Assembly: GCA_027486795.1 (NCBI GenBank)
Contig: JAIXOI010000048.1
Span: 124,001-188,000, forward strand
Direction: 5' to 3'
DNA length: 64,000 nucleotides
Source: Sphingobacteriales bacterium
Lineage (GTDB): Bacteria > Bacteroidota > Bacteroidia > Chitinophagales > CAIOSU01
Shown here in pieces: positions 46,041-54,118 of this stretch. The notes beneath the pieces are model-generated. The model ran no database searches and was not told the origin of the DNA. It saw only the letters and a program-made list of their open reading frames with translations. Every line of letters begins with the position of its first letter. Position 1 is the stretch's first letter. Position numbers and translations under genes: made by a program.

Positions 46041-47558
46041 ATGCAGCAAACAGCAGCAATTATCGGTTCTGGTATGGCAGGCTTAGCAGCAGCTATTAGG
46101 CTTGCCTTACAGGGTTATGCCGTTACTGTTTTTGAAGCCAACAGCTACCCTGGTGGTAAAGTAACTGAGCTGCATGCCAAGGGCTACCGCTTTGATGCGG
46201 GGCCGTCGTTGTTTACACTACCACAGTTGGTAGATGAGTTGTTTGAGCTTGCAGGCAAAGACCCTCGGCAATATTTCCAATACAAGCAATTGCCTGTAAT
46301 TACAAAATACTTTTACCCCGACGGCACAATTATCAATGCTTATAAAGAGCCTATTGATTTTGCCCAAGAAATTCAGCGCCAAACGGGCGAGCCTACCGAG
46401 AGCGTGTTGCGTTTTTTGGCCAAAAGCAAAGAACTGTATGACCTTACGGCACACATCTTTCTATTTGCATCGCTGCACCAATGGAGTACTTACCTCAACT
46501 TAAAAGCCCTTAAAACCAGCCTAAAACTGCACAAATTGGATGCCTTCCGTAGTGTGGACAGGGCCAATAGGGGTTGGTTTAAGGATGCGCGGGTGGTGCA
46601 GTTATTTAACCGCTACGCAACATACAATGGCAGCGACCCTTATCAAGCCCCTGCCACACTCAATATCATTCCGCATTTGGAGCATAACATTGGCGCATAC
46701 TTGGCCGAAGGTGGTATGCATAGTGTTACCAAGGCGCTATACCAATTGGCACAAGAGGTTGGGGTGAAGTTTGAATTTGATTGTGCGGTGGATAAGATAG
46801 TGGTTGAGGGTAAGCGAGCTGCCAGTTGTGAAGTGATGTACAAGGTACAAAGTACAAAGTACGATGGAGGAAAGAAAGTCGTTTTGGGTGGTTGCGACAT
46901 AATAGTTAGCAATATGGATGTGGTGAACACTTACCGCAAACTATTGCCCGACCTGAAAGAGCCCACCCGTATCACGCACCAACCACGAAGCAGTTCGGCC
47001 ATGATATTTTATTGGGGTGTTAAAAGGCAGTTTCCAAAGCTGGATGTGCACAACATACTATTTACAAAGGACTATCCAGCTGAGTTTAAGGCCTTGTTTA
47101 CGGAAGGAACCGTTTACAACGACCCAACAACGTACCTATACATAAGCAGTAAAGAAAACCCTACGGATGCGCCAGAGGGTTGCGAAAACTGGTTTGTAAT
47201 GGTAAACGCCCCTAACAATACCGGCCAAGATTGGGAGGCCTTGCGCCAAACTACCCGAAAAAACATCCTCGCCAAACTGAAAGCTAAACTCGGCGAAGAT
47301 ATTGAGCCCCTTATTGAAACCGAAGATGTGCTAGACCCTGTGCTGATTGAGCAGCGCACCAGCTCATACCAAGGCTCACTGTACGGCAGCAGCAGCAACA
47401 ATATGTTTGCCGCTTTTTTGCGCCACGCCAATTACAGCAGTCAGCTTGGCAATCTGTATTTTTGTGGCGGCAGTGCCCACCCCGGCGGGGGCATACCGCT
47501 GTGCTTGCTTTCGGGCCGCATAGTTGCCGACCTTGTAAAACGCCGTCATCAGCCATGA
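46041..47558 (+). CDS. crtD: CrtI/CrtD-family carotenoid desaturase
   Basis: 505 residues. The N-terminal FAD-binding AIIGSGMAGLAAAIRLALQGY and VFEANSYPGGKV, and the C-terminal FCGGSAHPGGGIPLCLLSGR, are diagnostic of phytoene-desaturase-type enzymes. Coupling to cruF suggests the CrtD subtype, which introduces the 3,4 double bond of 1-hydroxy carotenoids (as in saproxanthin- or flexixanthin-type pigments); CrtI itself is the alternative. Odd point: residues 266-276 (MYKVQSTKYDG) are encoded by a heptamer array (46836-46862) of the type otherwise found between genes. The frame stays open through it. The stop overlaps the cruF start (ATGA). Confidence 0.85.
   Translation: MQQTAAIIGSGMAGLAAAIRLALQGYAVTVFEANSYPGGKVTELHAKGYRFDAGPSLFTLPQLVDELFELAGKDPRQYFQYKQLPVITKYFYPDGTIINAYKEPIDFAQEIQRQTGEPTESVLRFLAKSKELYDLTAHIFLFASLHQWSTYLNLKALKTSLKLHKLDAFRSVDRANRGWFKDARVVQLFNRYATYNGSDPYQAPATLNIIPHLEHNIGAYLAEGGMHSVTKALYQLAQEVGVKFEFDCAVDKIVVEGKRAASCEVMYKVQSTKYDGGKKVVLGGCDIIVSNMDVVNTYRKLLPDLKEPTRITHQPRSSSAMIFYWGVKRQFPKLDVHNILFTKDYPAEFKALFTEGTVYNDPTTYLYISSKENPTDAPEGCENWFVMVNAPNNTGQDWEALRQTTRKNILAKLKAKLGEDIEPLIETEDVLDPVLIEQRTSSYQGSLYGSSSNNMFAAFLRHANYSSQLGNLYFCGGSAHPGGGIPLCLLSGRIVADLVKRRHQP
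46836..46862. repeat. Heptamer array inside crtD coding sequence
   Basis: TGTACAA, GGTACAA, AGTACAA, AGTACGA in frame, matching the intergenic array at 37506-37540. Confidence 0.85.
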
Positions 47559-48181
47559 AACCTACCGCTCCAGCCATTGCCATCATAGTTACTACCATCA
47601 TCTATGCCGTGGGACTTGCTGGCTTTTTGCTGCCTGAGTGGCTGCCTTTGTTCGAAAAGCTTACCCCTGCCAACCTTATTTTTGCTTCCATCATGGTTTT
47701 TGCGTTCCATCGTCCCTACAGCGGTGGTTTTTTGGCCTTTACTGCGGCAGTGTTTGTGGCTGGTTGGTCAATTGAGTGGCTAGGCGTAAACACTAAGGTT
47801 ATTTTTGGTGCATATAGTTATGATGATGGCCTCGGTTTTAAGCTTTTTGACATTCCCTTAATTATTGGCCTCAATTGGGTATTGCTTATTTATTGTACAG
47901 GTACCATTGCCTCTTATACGCCCTTGCCTAACTGGGCCAAGGCAATACTGGGCGCAATGCTCATGGTTGTTATAGATTTGCTCATCGAACCCTTCGCTAT
48001 TGCCCATGGCCTATGGAGCTGGGAAACCCCCACCGTGCCGTTGCGCAATTACGTGGCTTGGTTTGTGGTATCATTTATCATGCTGTTGCCCTTTTTCCAT
48101 TACAATTTTAGCAACCGCAACTCTGTGGCCGTGGCGGTGTATGTGTTGCAGGTAGTGTTTTTTGGGGTGCTTTTATTTTAA
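47555..48181 (+). CDS. cruF: Carotenoid biosynthesis membrane protein (CruF type)
   Basis: 208 residues from ATG 47555; a longer frame is a shadow of crtD. Seven hydrophobic spans are visible. The PF04240-type blocks EWLGVNTKVIFGAYSYDDGL, DIPLIIGLNWVLLIYCTG, MLMVVIDLLIEPFAIAHGLW and NYVAWFVVS are present. CruF is a carotenoid 1,2-hydratase (in others a tetraisoprenoid-modifying protein) that adds water to the psi end of gamma-carotene-like substrates in the membrane. It overlaps crtD by four bases, so both act together. Confidence 0.9.
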   Translation: MKPTAPAIAIIVTTIIYAVGLAGFLLPEWLPLFEKLTPANLIFASIMVFAFHRPYSGGFLAFTAAVFVAGWSIEWLGVNTKVIFGAYSYDDGLGFKLFDIPLIIGLNWVLLIYCTGTIASYTPLPNWAKAILGAMLMVVIDLLIEPFAIAHGLWSWETPTVPLRNYVAWFVVSFIMLLPFFHYNFSNRNSVAVAVYVLQVVFFGVLLF

Positions 48182-48264
48182 TGTGCTAATGTGCTAATGT
48201 GCTAATTTACCGATTTACCAATGTGCCAATGAACCAATTAACCTAATAACCAATCAACCAATCA
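48180..48264. repeat. Octamer tandem array (ATGTGCTA to ATCAACCA)
   Basis: Three ATGTGCTA units, then ATTTACCG, ATTTACCA, ATGTGCCA, ATGAACCA, ATTAACCT, AATAACCA, ATCAACCA in an 8-base register, drifting in sequence while keeping the period. Confidence 0.92.
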
Positions 48265-48271
48265 CCTGCCC

Positions 48272-48868
48272 GTGCCAAGCAATATTAAAAAAGTATTTCA
48301 AGAGGTGCAGCCAAACAGCGCCGCGGATTGGCGGCAATGGCTAAAGGCCAACCATTTACAGAAGGATAGTATTTGGCTGGTATTGGCAAAAAAAGAAAGC
48401 GGCATAACATCATTAAGCGTCAGTGAAGCCGTGGATGAAGCCCTTTGCTTCGGGTGGGTGGACAGCTTACCGAACAAAGTGGATGAAAAACGTTTCAAAA
48501 TATTAGTATCGCCACGCAAGCCGAAGAGTAACTGGAGCAAAGTAAATAAAGATAAAGTGGAACGCTTGCTTGCCGAAGGAAAAATGGCCGCGGCTGGTTT
48601 GCAGATGGTAGCACTAGCCAAGCAAAACGGCACTTGGGATGCACTTAATGAAGTTGACAGCCTAAAAATACCCAATAACCTGGCAGCTAAACTAGCCGAA
48701 TATCCTCAGGCAACAGTGTACTTTGAAAATTTTCCGCCTTCAACAAGGAGGGGAATACTTGAATGGATATTAAATGCCAAGCAGCCTCAAACACGCGCAA
48801 AGCGAATCAATGAAACAGCTGCCTTAGCCGCAGAAAATAAACGCGCCAATCAGTATATAAAAGGGTAG
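48272..48868 (+). CDS. YdeI/OmpD-associated family protein
   Basis: 198 residues started at GTG 48272, directly after the octamer array. Family features: SAADWRQWLKANHLQKDSIW, the strongly conserved EAVDEALCFGWVDSLPNKVD, ISPRKPKSNWSKVNKDKVERL (as LVSPRKPKSNWSKVNK) and a C-terminal FPPSTRRGILEWILNAKQPQT then RAKRINET block. The protein is soluble and cytosolic by composition. The family (OmdA, bacteriocin-protection-like) has no established biochemical role. Confidence 0.88.
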   Translation: MPSNIKKVFQEVQPNSAADWRQWLKANHLQKDSIWLVLAKKESGITSLSVSEAVDEALCFGWVDSLPNKVDEKRFKILVSPRKPKSNWSKVNKDKVERLLAEGKMAAAGLQMVALAKQNGTWDALNEVDSLKIPNNLAAKLAEYPQATVYFENFPPSTRRGILEWILNAKQPQTRAKRINETAALAAENKRANQYIKG

Positions 48869-49004
48869 GATAAGTTTTAATGGATAGTAAATTTTCCCAC
48901 TACAAATTCCAATATTTTATTGTCCGTCGACCATCGACTATATACTCTAGCCAAACGTGCAACTTTACCCCACCTTCAAACGTTTTATTATCAAAGCGCT
49001 TGCG

Positions 49005-49012
49005 TAACTTTG
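49005..49012 (+). promoter_or_regulatory. -7 box for the GlcD-type gene (TAacTTTG)
   Basis: TAACTTTG ends four bases before the ATG at 49017; another candidate leaderless start. Confidence 0.6.
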
Positions 49013-49016
49013 CCTT

Positions 49017-50441
49017 ATGGGAAACAATACACTTACCAGCACATACAAACCGGTTACCCCGGCAATTGTCGATCGTTTAGCGGAAATAGTGGGCATTGGC
49101 CAGCTAATACACGACCAAGCAGCCATGAAAGGCTATGACCACGACGAAACCGAAGACTTTAGTTTTTACCCAGAAGTAGTGGTGAAACCCGCCAATGCCG
49201 AGGAAATAAGCAAGGTAATGCGCCTTTGCAACGACGAGCATATTCCAGTGACACCTCGTGGAGCAGGCACTGGCCTAAGTGGTGGTGCGCTGGCCATACA
49301 TGGTGGTGTGGTATTGAGCACTGAGCGCTTAAACAAGATTATACACCTAGACGAGCGCAACCTGCAAGTAACTACCGAGCCAGGTGTAATAACCCAAGTA
49401 TTACAAGAGGCCGTGCAAGCAGTTGGTTTGTTCTATCCACCCGATCCATCGAGCCGTGGAACCTGTTTTATTGGTGGTAATGTTGCCGAAAACTCTGGAG
49501 GCCCGAAAGCCGTGAAATACGGGGTAGTAAAGGATTATGTGCTGAACTTGGAAATGGTGTTGCCTAATGGCGAGATTGTTTGGACAGGTGCTAATGTGCT
49601 TAAAAACTCAACCGGATATAACCTTACCCAACTGATGGTGGGTAGCGAGGGCACTTTAGGCATAGTAACCAAAATAGTGCTGCGCTTAATACCTTACCCG
49701 CAATATAACTTAGTAATGTTGGTGCCGTTTAAGAGTCCCGAAAAGGCTTGCGAGGCGGTTTCGGCCATCTTTCGTAGTGGTGTTACACCGTCGGCATTGG
49801 AGTTTATGGAGCGCGATGCCATCGATTTGGGCCTAAGCTACCTTGGCGACCAAGTGACTATACCGGTAGCCGACGAGGATAATGCGCACCTGCTGATAGA
49901 AGTAGACGGCAATAACCTAGATGTGATGATGGGCGACTGCGAAAAGATAACCGAAGTAGTAGAGCAGTTTGGAGCCGGAGAGATCCTATTTGCCGATGGC
50001 GAAACCCAAAAGAAAGAGCTTTGGTTTTTACGCCGCAACGTGCCACACGGCGTGAGGGCTACCTCCATTTACAAAGAAGAAGATACCGTAGTGCCGCGTG
50101 CAGAACTGGCTTTGCTGTTGCGAGGTGTAAAAGACCTCGGAAGGGAATATGGGTTTAAGAGCATTTGCTACGGCCATGCTGGCGATGGCAACTTGCACAT
50201 AAACATTGTGAAAGGCGACCTTACCGACCAAGAATGGGAAGAAATATTGCCTCAAGGCATCCGAAAGATATTTCAGCTCGTTGTATCCTTGGGTGGTACC
50301 CTATCGGGCGAGCACGGTATAGGTTATGTGCAGCGGCCGTATATGGATATTGCCTTCAACGAGGTGCAGTTGGAACTGATGCGCGGCATCAAACGAGTAT
50401 TTGACCCGAACGGCATTTTAAACCCCGGGAAGATATTTTGA
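49017..50441 (+). CDS. FAD-linked oxidase, glycolate oxidase GlcD-like
   Basis: 474 residues. The PCMH-type FAD-binding domain (about 40-220) includes VTPRGAGTGLSGGALAIHGG, IGGNVAENSGGPKAVKYG and LMVGSEGTLGIVTKI. The C-terminal FAD-oxidase domain (about 225-474) ends GTLSGEHGIGYVQRPYM and KRVFDPNGILNPGKIF; the CYGHAGDGNLHINIV segment holds the metal/substrate histidines. Relatives oxidise glycolate or D-lactate (or other 2-hydroxy acids) and pass electrons on. GlcE/GlcF-type iron-sulfur partners are not adjacent, so it may be a single-subunit D-lactate or 2-hydroxyacid dehydrogenase. Confidence 0.92.
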   Translation: MGNNTLTSTYKPVTPAIVDRLAEIVGIGQLIHDQAAMKGYDHDETEDFSFYPEVVVKPANAEEISKVMRLCNDEHIPVTPRGAGTGLSGGALAIHGGVVLSTERLNKIIHLDERNLQVTTEPGVITQVLQEAVQAVGLFYPPDPSSRGTCFIGGNVAENSGGPKAVKYGVVKDYVLNLEMVLPNGEIVWTGANVLKNSTGYNLTQLMVGSEGTLGIVTKIVLRLIPYPQYNLVMLVPFKSPEKACEAVSAIFRSGVTPSALEFMERDAIDLGLSYLGDQVTIPVADEDNAHLLIEVDGNNLDVMMGDCEKITEVVEQFGAGEILFADGETQKKELWFLRRNVPHGVRATSIYKEEDTVVPRAELALLLRGVKDLGREYGFKSICYGHAGDGNLHINIVKGDLTDQEWEEILPQGIRKIFQLVVSLGGTLSGEHGIGYVQRPYMDIAFNEVQLELMRGIKRVFDPNGILNPGKIF

Positions 50442-50484
50442 TTTGGGTGAATTGGTTAATAGTTAATTAGTTTGTTTGTTGAGG

Positions 50485-50523
50485 TATTTTAAAATTATTT
50501 AATTCTGAAATTCTGATTCAGAC
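50485..50523 (-). repeat. GTCTGAATCAGAATTT repeat, copy 2
   Basis: Reverse orientation relative to copy 1 at 23530; the 16-mer is identical and the A/T-rich tail is similar. Confidence 0.75.
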
Positions 50524-50583
50524 TAGATTAATTGAACAAAAAAGGCTTAAATTCAATTATTAGTATATCAAGTCATCATAATC

Positions 50584-51204
50584 ATGGGCACATTCATCCG
50601 CTTAACCCTTGTTACAATAGCCTTAGTGCTGCTGTCACTGGCAGCCGGTGCACAAATTGTGACCGACGATAAACCGCAGACTGCAGAAAGACCTCAAAAA
50701 CCTGTTGAAGAAAAAATTTGGAAACGAGACCGCTTTTATGTGGGCGGTTTTCCGAGTTTTGGTATCGGCGGCGGCAGTGGCGGAACCTCCATTTCAGCTG
50801 GCCTATCGGCTGAAGCAGGATATTTTGTGCATGACCGAATTGCAATAGGAGCTCGTACTTCGTACTTGTTTGGAAGCGTAAAGTACAACAACAACTATTC
50901 TTGGAAATACCACCTTATTGGCGGTAGCCCTTATGTGAGGGGATACATTTGGAAAGGTTTTTTTGGGCAGGCTGAGTACCAGTTCACCAACTTCCTAAAC
51001 AAAATTGACGACCCAAGTATTAATGCCACGTTTACACTCCGCAATAGCGCATTGCTAGTGGGTGCTGGCTACCATGATAATTTTGAAGCTGGCTTTGGGT
51101 ATTATTTTGCAGTGCTGTTTAATGTAGTCAATAGTGGCTACTACCCATACCCTAACCCCGATTTTCGCATCGGTTTGACTTACCGATTTCCAGAAAAGAA
51201 CTAG
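50584..51204 (+). CDS. Outer membrane beta-barrel protein
   Basis: 206 residues. Signal peptide MGTFIRLTLVTIALVLLSLA then AGAQ, a short Pro/Lys linker, and an eight-stranded-type barrel of alternating residues (RFYVGGFPSFGIGGGSGGTS, IAIGARTSYLFGSVKY, GQAEYQFTNFLN, DFRIGLTYRFPEK). It looks like the OMP_b-brl class of small Bacteroidota porin-like proteins. Role unknown. A terminator hairpin follows about 55 bases on. Confidence 0.82.
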   Translation: MGTFIRLTLVTIALVLLSLAAGAQIVTDDKPQTAERPQKPVEEKIWKRDRFYVGGFPSFGIGGGSGGTSISAGLSAEAGYFVHDRIAIGARTSYLFGSVKYNNNYSWKYHLIGGSPYVRGYIWKGFFGQAEYQFTNFLNKIDDPSINATFTLRNSALLVGAGYHDNFEAGFGYYFAVLFNVVNSGYYPYPNPDFRIGLTYRFPEKN

Positions 51205-51210
51205 TTGTTA

Positions 51211-51247
51211 AGTACCGAGTATCAAGTATCAAGTATCAAGTATCAAG
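51211..51247. repeat. Heptamer tandem array (TATCAAG word)
   Basis: AGTACCG, AGTATCA, AGTATCA, AGTATCA, AGTATCA in strict 7-base register, right after a stop codon. Confidence 0.92.
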
Positions 51248-51257
51248 AAAAAAAACT

Positions 51258-51302
51258 AAAAGCGAGAGCCGCTCCAAATCGGGGCGGCTATCGCTTTTTA
51301 CC
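51258..51302 (+). terminator. Terminator of the beta-barrel gene
   Basis: A 17-base-pair stem with two mismatches (51258-51274 with 51282-51298; AAAAGCGA...TCGCTTTT at its base), short loop, T-rich end. Confidence 0.8.
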
Positions 51303-51362
51303 ACTTATATTACGAATTGGCAGCCAATCGAACCATGCATTTATTAAAGTATTTGATACTCG

Positions 51363-51381
51363 GTCTCGTTTTAAACGAGAC
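51363..51381. repeat. GTCTCGTTTTAAACGAGAC palindrome, copy 2
   Basis: A near-perfect 19-base palindrome reaching into the stop codon of the next gene; flanked on both sides by TTGATACT-like words (GTATTTGATACT and TACTTGATACTT). The core is identical to 37571-37585. Confidence 0.85.
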
Positions 51382-52406
51382 TACTTGATACTTCTCAAAG
51401 TATAAATCCTATCAATCATATCCACCACAACGAGCCCTTCTTCAGGAGTAGCCGTAGCAGCAATTTCTCCTCTAAGCGAGCGGATTACGTTGTCAATCAT
51501 CTGTAGGTGATTTGAGGCACTACCTTGATAGCCATTGGGATATAAATTGGGTGGCTGAGAAGCAGGTATTTCTGGCATGGTGTAGCCTTCAATATTGCAA
51601 TGCTCCACCCTATCCATATACTGTCCGCTTACCTTTATGGTTCCTTTCTCGGCTAAGATGGTAATGCTACTCTCCAAGTTTTTATCAAAGCAAGAGGTAG
51701 AGTAATTAATGGCCCCAGCCCCACCCTTTTTGAATTTAAACTGCACCAGTCCACTATCCTCAAACTCGGTATTGGTTTGGTGATTGAAATTGAAAAACTG
51801 GGCTTTGATATCTTCAATATCGCCAAAAAGCCAATACAGCAAATCAACAAAATGGCTAAACTGGGTAAACAAAGGCCCGCCATCCAAATCGAGCGTGCCG
51901 CGCCATCCATCAGGGGTGTAGTACCGGTGGTCGCGATTCCAAAACAAATCAATCTTTACCATAAACACCTCGCCTAATACGCCCTGCTCAACTACACTCT
52001 TTAGCCATTGGCTGGGCGGGCTATAGCGGTTTTGCATTACGCAAAATATCTGGCGGTCCACTTCCTTCGCCAAGTCAATCATGGCTTGGCAATCCGCAGG
52101 CTTTAGGGCCATTGGCTTTTCGCACACTACATGAGTATAGAAATTCAACGCTTGCAAGCTCAATGGTGCGTGAAACCCATTGGGGGTGCAAATACTCACC
52201 ACGTCGGCCTCAAACGAAGACAGCATAAATGCATCCAAAGAATTAAAGAATGGCACTGGATAAGTTTTCCAAGCCTCTTTTTCTTTGGTTTCGTCAACAT
52301 CGCATATAGCAACCAGCTTGGCATCGGGGTGGCGCACAATCTCCTCACAATGGCGCTTGCCGATGTTCCCAAAGCCTACTACTACAAATTTGATGGGGGA
52401 AGACAA
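51381..52406 (-). CDS. Gfo/Idh/MocA family sugar dehydrogenase
   Basis: 341 residues started at TTG 52406, since no in-frame ATG lies near. The Rossmann fold has VVVGFGNIGKRHCEEI (GxGxxG) and AICDVDETKE; EKPMALKPADCQAMIDLAKE carries the family EKP lysine. The C-terminal domain contains GPLFTQFSHFVDLLYWLFGD with the conserved catalytic-type HxxD(L). Its place before the rfbD-cysQ/rfbC genes and similarity to WbpB/WlbA-like enzymes suggest oxidation of a UDP- or dTDP-linked amino sugar for surface polysaccharide. Confidence 0.85.
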   Translation of the reverse strand: MSSPIKFVVVGFGNIGKRHCEEIVRHPDAKLVAICDVDETKEKEAWKTYPVPFFNSLDAFMLSSFEADVVSICTPNGFHAPLSLQALNFYTHVVCEKPMALKPADCQAMIDLAKEVDRQIFCVMQNRYSPPSQWLKSVVEQGVLGEVFMVKIDLFWNRDHRYYTPDGWRGTLDLDGGPLFTQFSHFVDLLYWLFGDIEDIKAQFFNFNHQTNTEFEDSGLVQFKFKKGGAGAINYSTSCFDKNLESSITILAEKGTIKVSGQYMDRVEHCNIEGYTMPEIPASQPPNLYPNGYQGSASNHLQMIDNVIRSLRGEIAATATPEEGLVVVDMIDRIYTLRSIK

Positions 52407-52410
52407 ACGG

Positions 52411-52442
52411 ATTTAAAATTTAAAATTCAAAATTTAAAATTA
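52411..52442. repeat. Heptamer tandem array (AAATTTA word)
   Basis: ATTTAAA, ATTTAAA, ATTCAAA, ATTTAAA in tandem; upstream of the dehydrogenase gene. Confidence 0.8.
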
Positions 52443-52471
52443 GCCCCAATAACCAATAACAAGTTAACGTA

Positions 52472-54118
52472 TCAACAAACCACAAAGTACGGGTTCAGCA
52501 AGTTTTCTTTGTTGTAGGTTAATGGTTCTGCGGTATTAGCTTTAAACACCTGCCTGCCAGCTCCTAAAGCAACAGCGTGTGCCGCGGCAGTATCCCACTC
52601 CATAGTAGGGCCAAAGCGCGGGTACACATCTGCTTTACCTTCAGCCACCAAACAGAACTTCAATGAACTGCCCGACGATAAGTAATCAACGGTTTTACCT
52701 TTGGCCTTCAAATCGGCAACAAAATCTTCGGTCTCTTGGGTAAGGTGTGAGCGGCTGGCCACCACCACTACGTGAGCCTTATCGGTATACGGTATTAGGT
52801 TATGCTCCATTTTTTGGGGCTCCTTGCCGCGCTGCACACAGTACGAGCCTTTTTCGTGGCCGCCATAATAGCTCACTCCGGTAACAGGAACATGCACCAC
52901 GCCAAATGTTGGTTTTCCATGTTCTATCAAGGCTATATTTACGGTAAACTCACCATTCTTCTTAATGAACTCCTTGGTACCATCCAAAGGGTCAACCAGC
53001 CAAAAGGCATCCCATTGTTTGCGCACCTCGTAAGGCACCATCTTATTCTCCTCAGATATGATAGGAATGTGCGGATAGTGCTCCTTCAATGCCTTTACGA
53101 TAATCTCGTTGGCCTTCTGGTCGGCTTCCGTTAATGGGCTTTTGTCTTCTTTGGTTACTACCTCAAAATCTTGCACATAAATCTCCATAATAGCTTCGCC
53201 GGCACGTAAGGCTATATCTACCAACAACTCTTCATCAACTATATATTTCATATCAAGGGTATTTATGCAAGCCGATAGGCTATCGCGCCAATTGGGAATA
53301 GATGCGCCGAAGGTTTCCTTAAACTTGCGCTTATCCAACACGCTGTAATGCGGTCGTTTGGCGGGTGTAGGGTATTCAAAAGTGTTAATAGGATTTACTT
53401 TGCAATCAAGGCCGCTAAGCTCCATTACTGCTGCAGCAAAGTCGTACCAACTAGCTGCACCTTCGTTGCTATAATGATATAAACCCGCAATAGTATTTGC
53501 CTTACCCAATGCAATACTTTCCAAAATAGCTTTCGCCAAATCGCGAGCATAGGTTGGGGTGCCCACCTGGTCGAAAATTACATTGAGCGTTGGCCTATCA
53601 GCTCCCAAACGACGCATAGTTTTCACAAAGTTATTACCGTAGGTTGAGTATAACCATGACGTGCGAAACACCAGACTTTTGGGATTGGCTTCTAAAGCCA
53701 ATTGCTCACCTTGCAACTTACTGGCACCATACACGCCTAAGGGCGCTACTGCATCGGTTTCTTGATACGGGCGATGGTTGGTACCATCAAACACAAAATC
53801 AGTGGAGATGTGGATGTACTTAACACCGTGCCTTGCGCAAGCTGCTGCCAACAAACCAGATGCGGTACCATTTATCTTATGAGCCAGCTCTTGGTCGGTC
53901 TCAGCCTTATCAACAGCAGTGTAGGCTGCACAATTTATTAAGTATTGATAACTGCCAGCTACCAAGGTTTCTTCAATAGCCTGCTCATTGGTTATATCCA
54001 AATCGTGCGCATCGCTGTAGCGAAATTGCAGCTTGGGATAATGTACTGAAAAGTGCTTAAACTCACTACCAAGCTGACCGCTAGCGCCAGTTATCAAAAT
54101 ATTACTAGTTACGCTCAT
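52472..54118 (-). CDS. rfbD: RfbD-CysQ fusion: dTDP-4-dehydrorhamnose reductase + 3'(2'),5'-bisphosphate nucleotidase
   Basis: 548 residues joining two complete enzymes. Residues 1-289 are RfbD: GASGQLG (11-17), the catalytic YGASK (Tyr130-Lys134) and RTSWLYSTYGNNFVKTMRR, making dTDP-L-rhamnose. Residues 290-548 are CysQ-like: SEEN (355-358), DPLDGTKEF (376-384) and MEWDTAA (506-512) give the metal-binding Glu/Asp set of inositol-monophosphatase-fold enzymes that hydrolyse PAP/PAPS. Met290 (53251) is where a separate CysQ would begin, so the stop codon between two neighbouring genes seems lost without a linker. It overlaps rfbC by 4 bases. Confidence 0.9.
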   Translation of the reverse strand: MSVTSNILITGASGQLGSEFKHFSVHYPKLQFRYSDAHDLDITNEQAIEETLVAGSYQYLINCAAYTAVDKAETDQELAHKINGTASGLLAAACARHGVKYIHISTDFVFDGTNHRPYQETDAVAPLGVYGASKLQGEQLALEANPKSLVFRTSWLYSTYGNNFVKTMRRLGADRPTLNVIFDQVGTPTYARDLAKAILESIALGKANTIAGLYHYSNEGAASWYDFAAAVMELSGLDCKVNPINTFEYPTPAKRPHYSVLDKRKFKETFGASIPNWRDSLSACINTLDMKYIVDEELLVDIALRAGEAIMEIYVQDFEVVTKEDKSPLTEADQKANEIIVKALKEHYPHIPIISEENKMVPYEVRKQWDAFWLVDPLDGTKEFIKKNGEFTVNIALIEHGKPTFGVVHVPVTGVSYYGGHEKGSYCVQRGKEPQKMEHNLIPYTDKAHVVVVASRSHLTQETEDFVADLKAKGKTVDYLSSGSSLKFCLVAEGKADVYPRFGPTMEWDTAAAHAVALGAGRQVFKANTAEPLTYNKENLLNPYFVVC

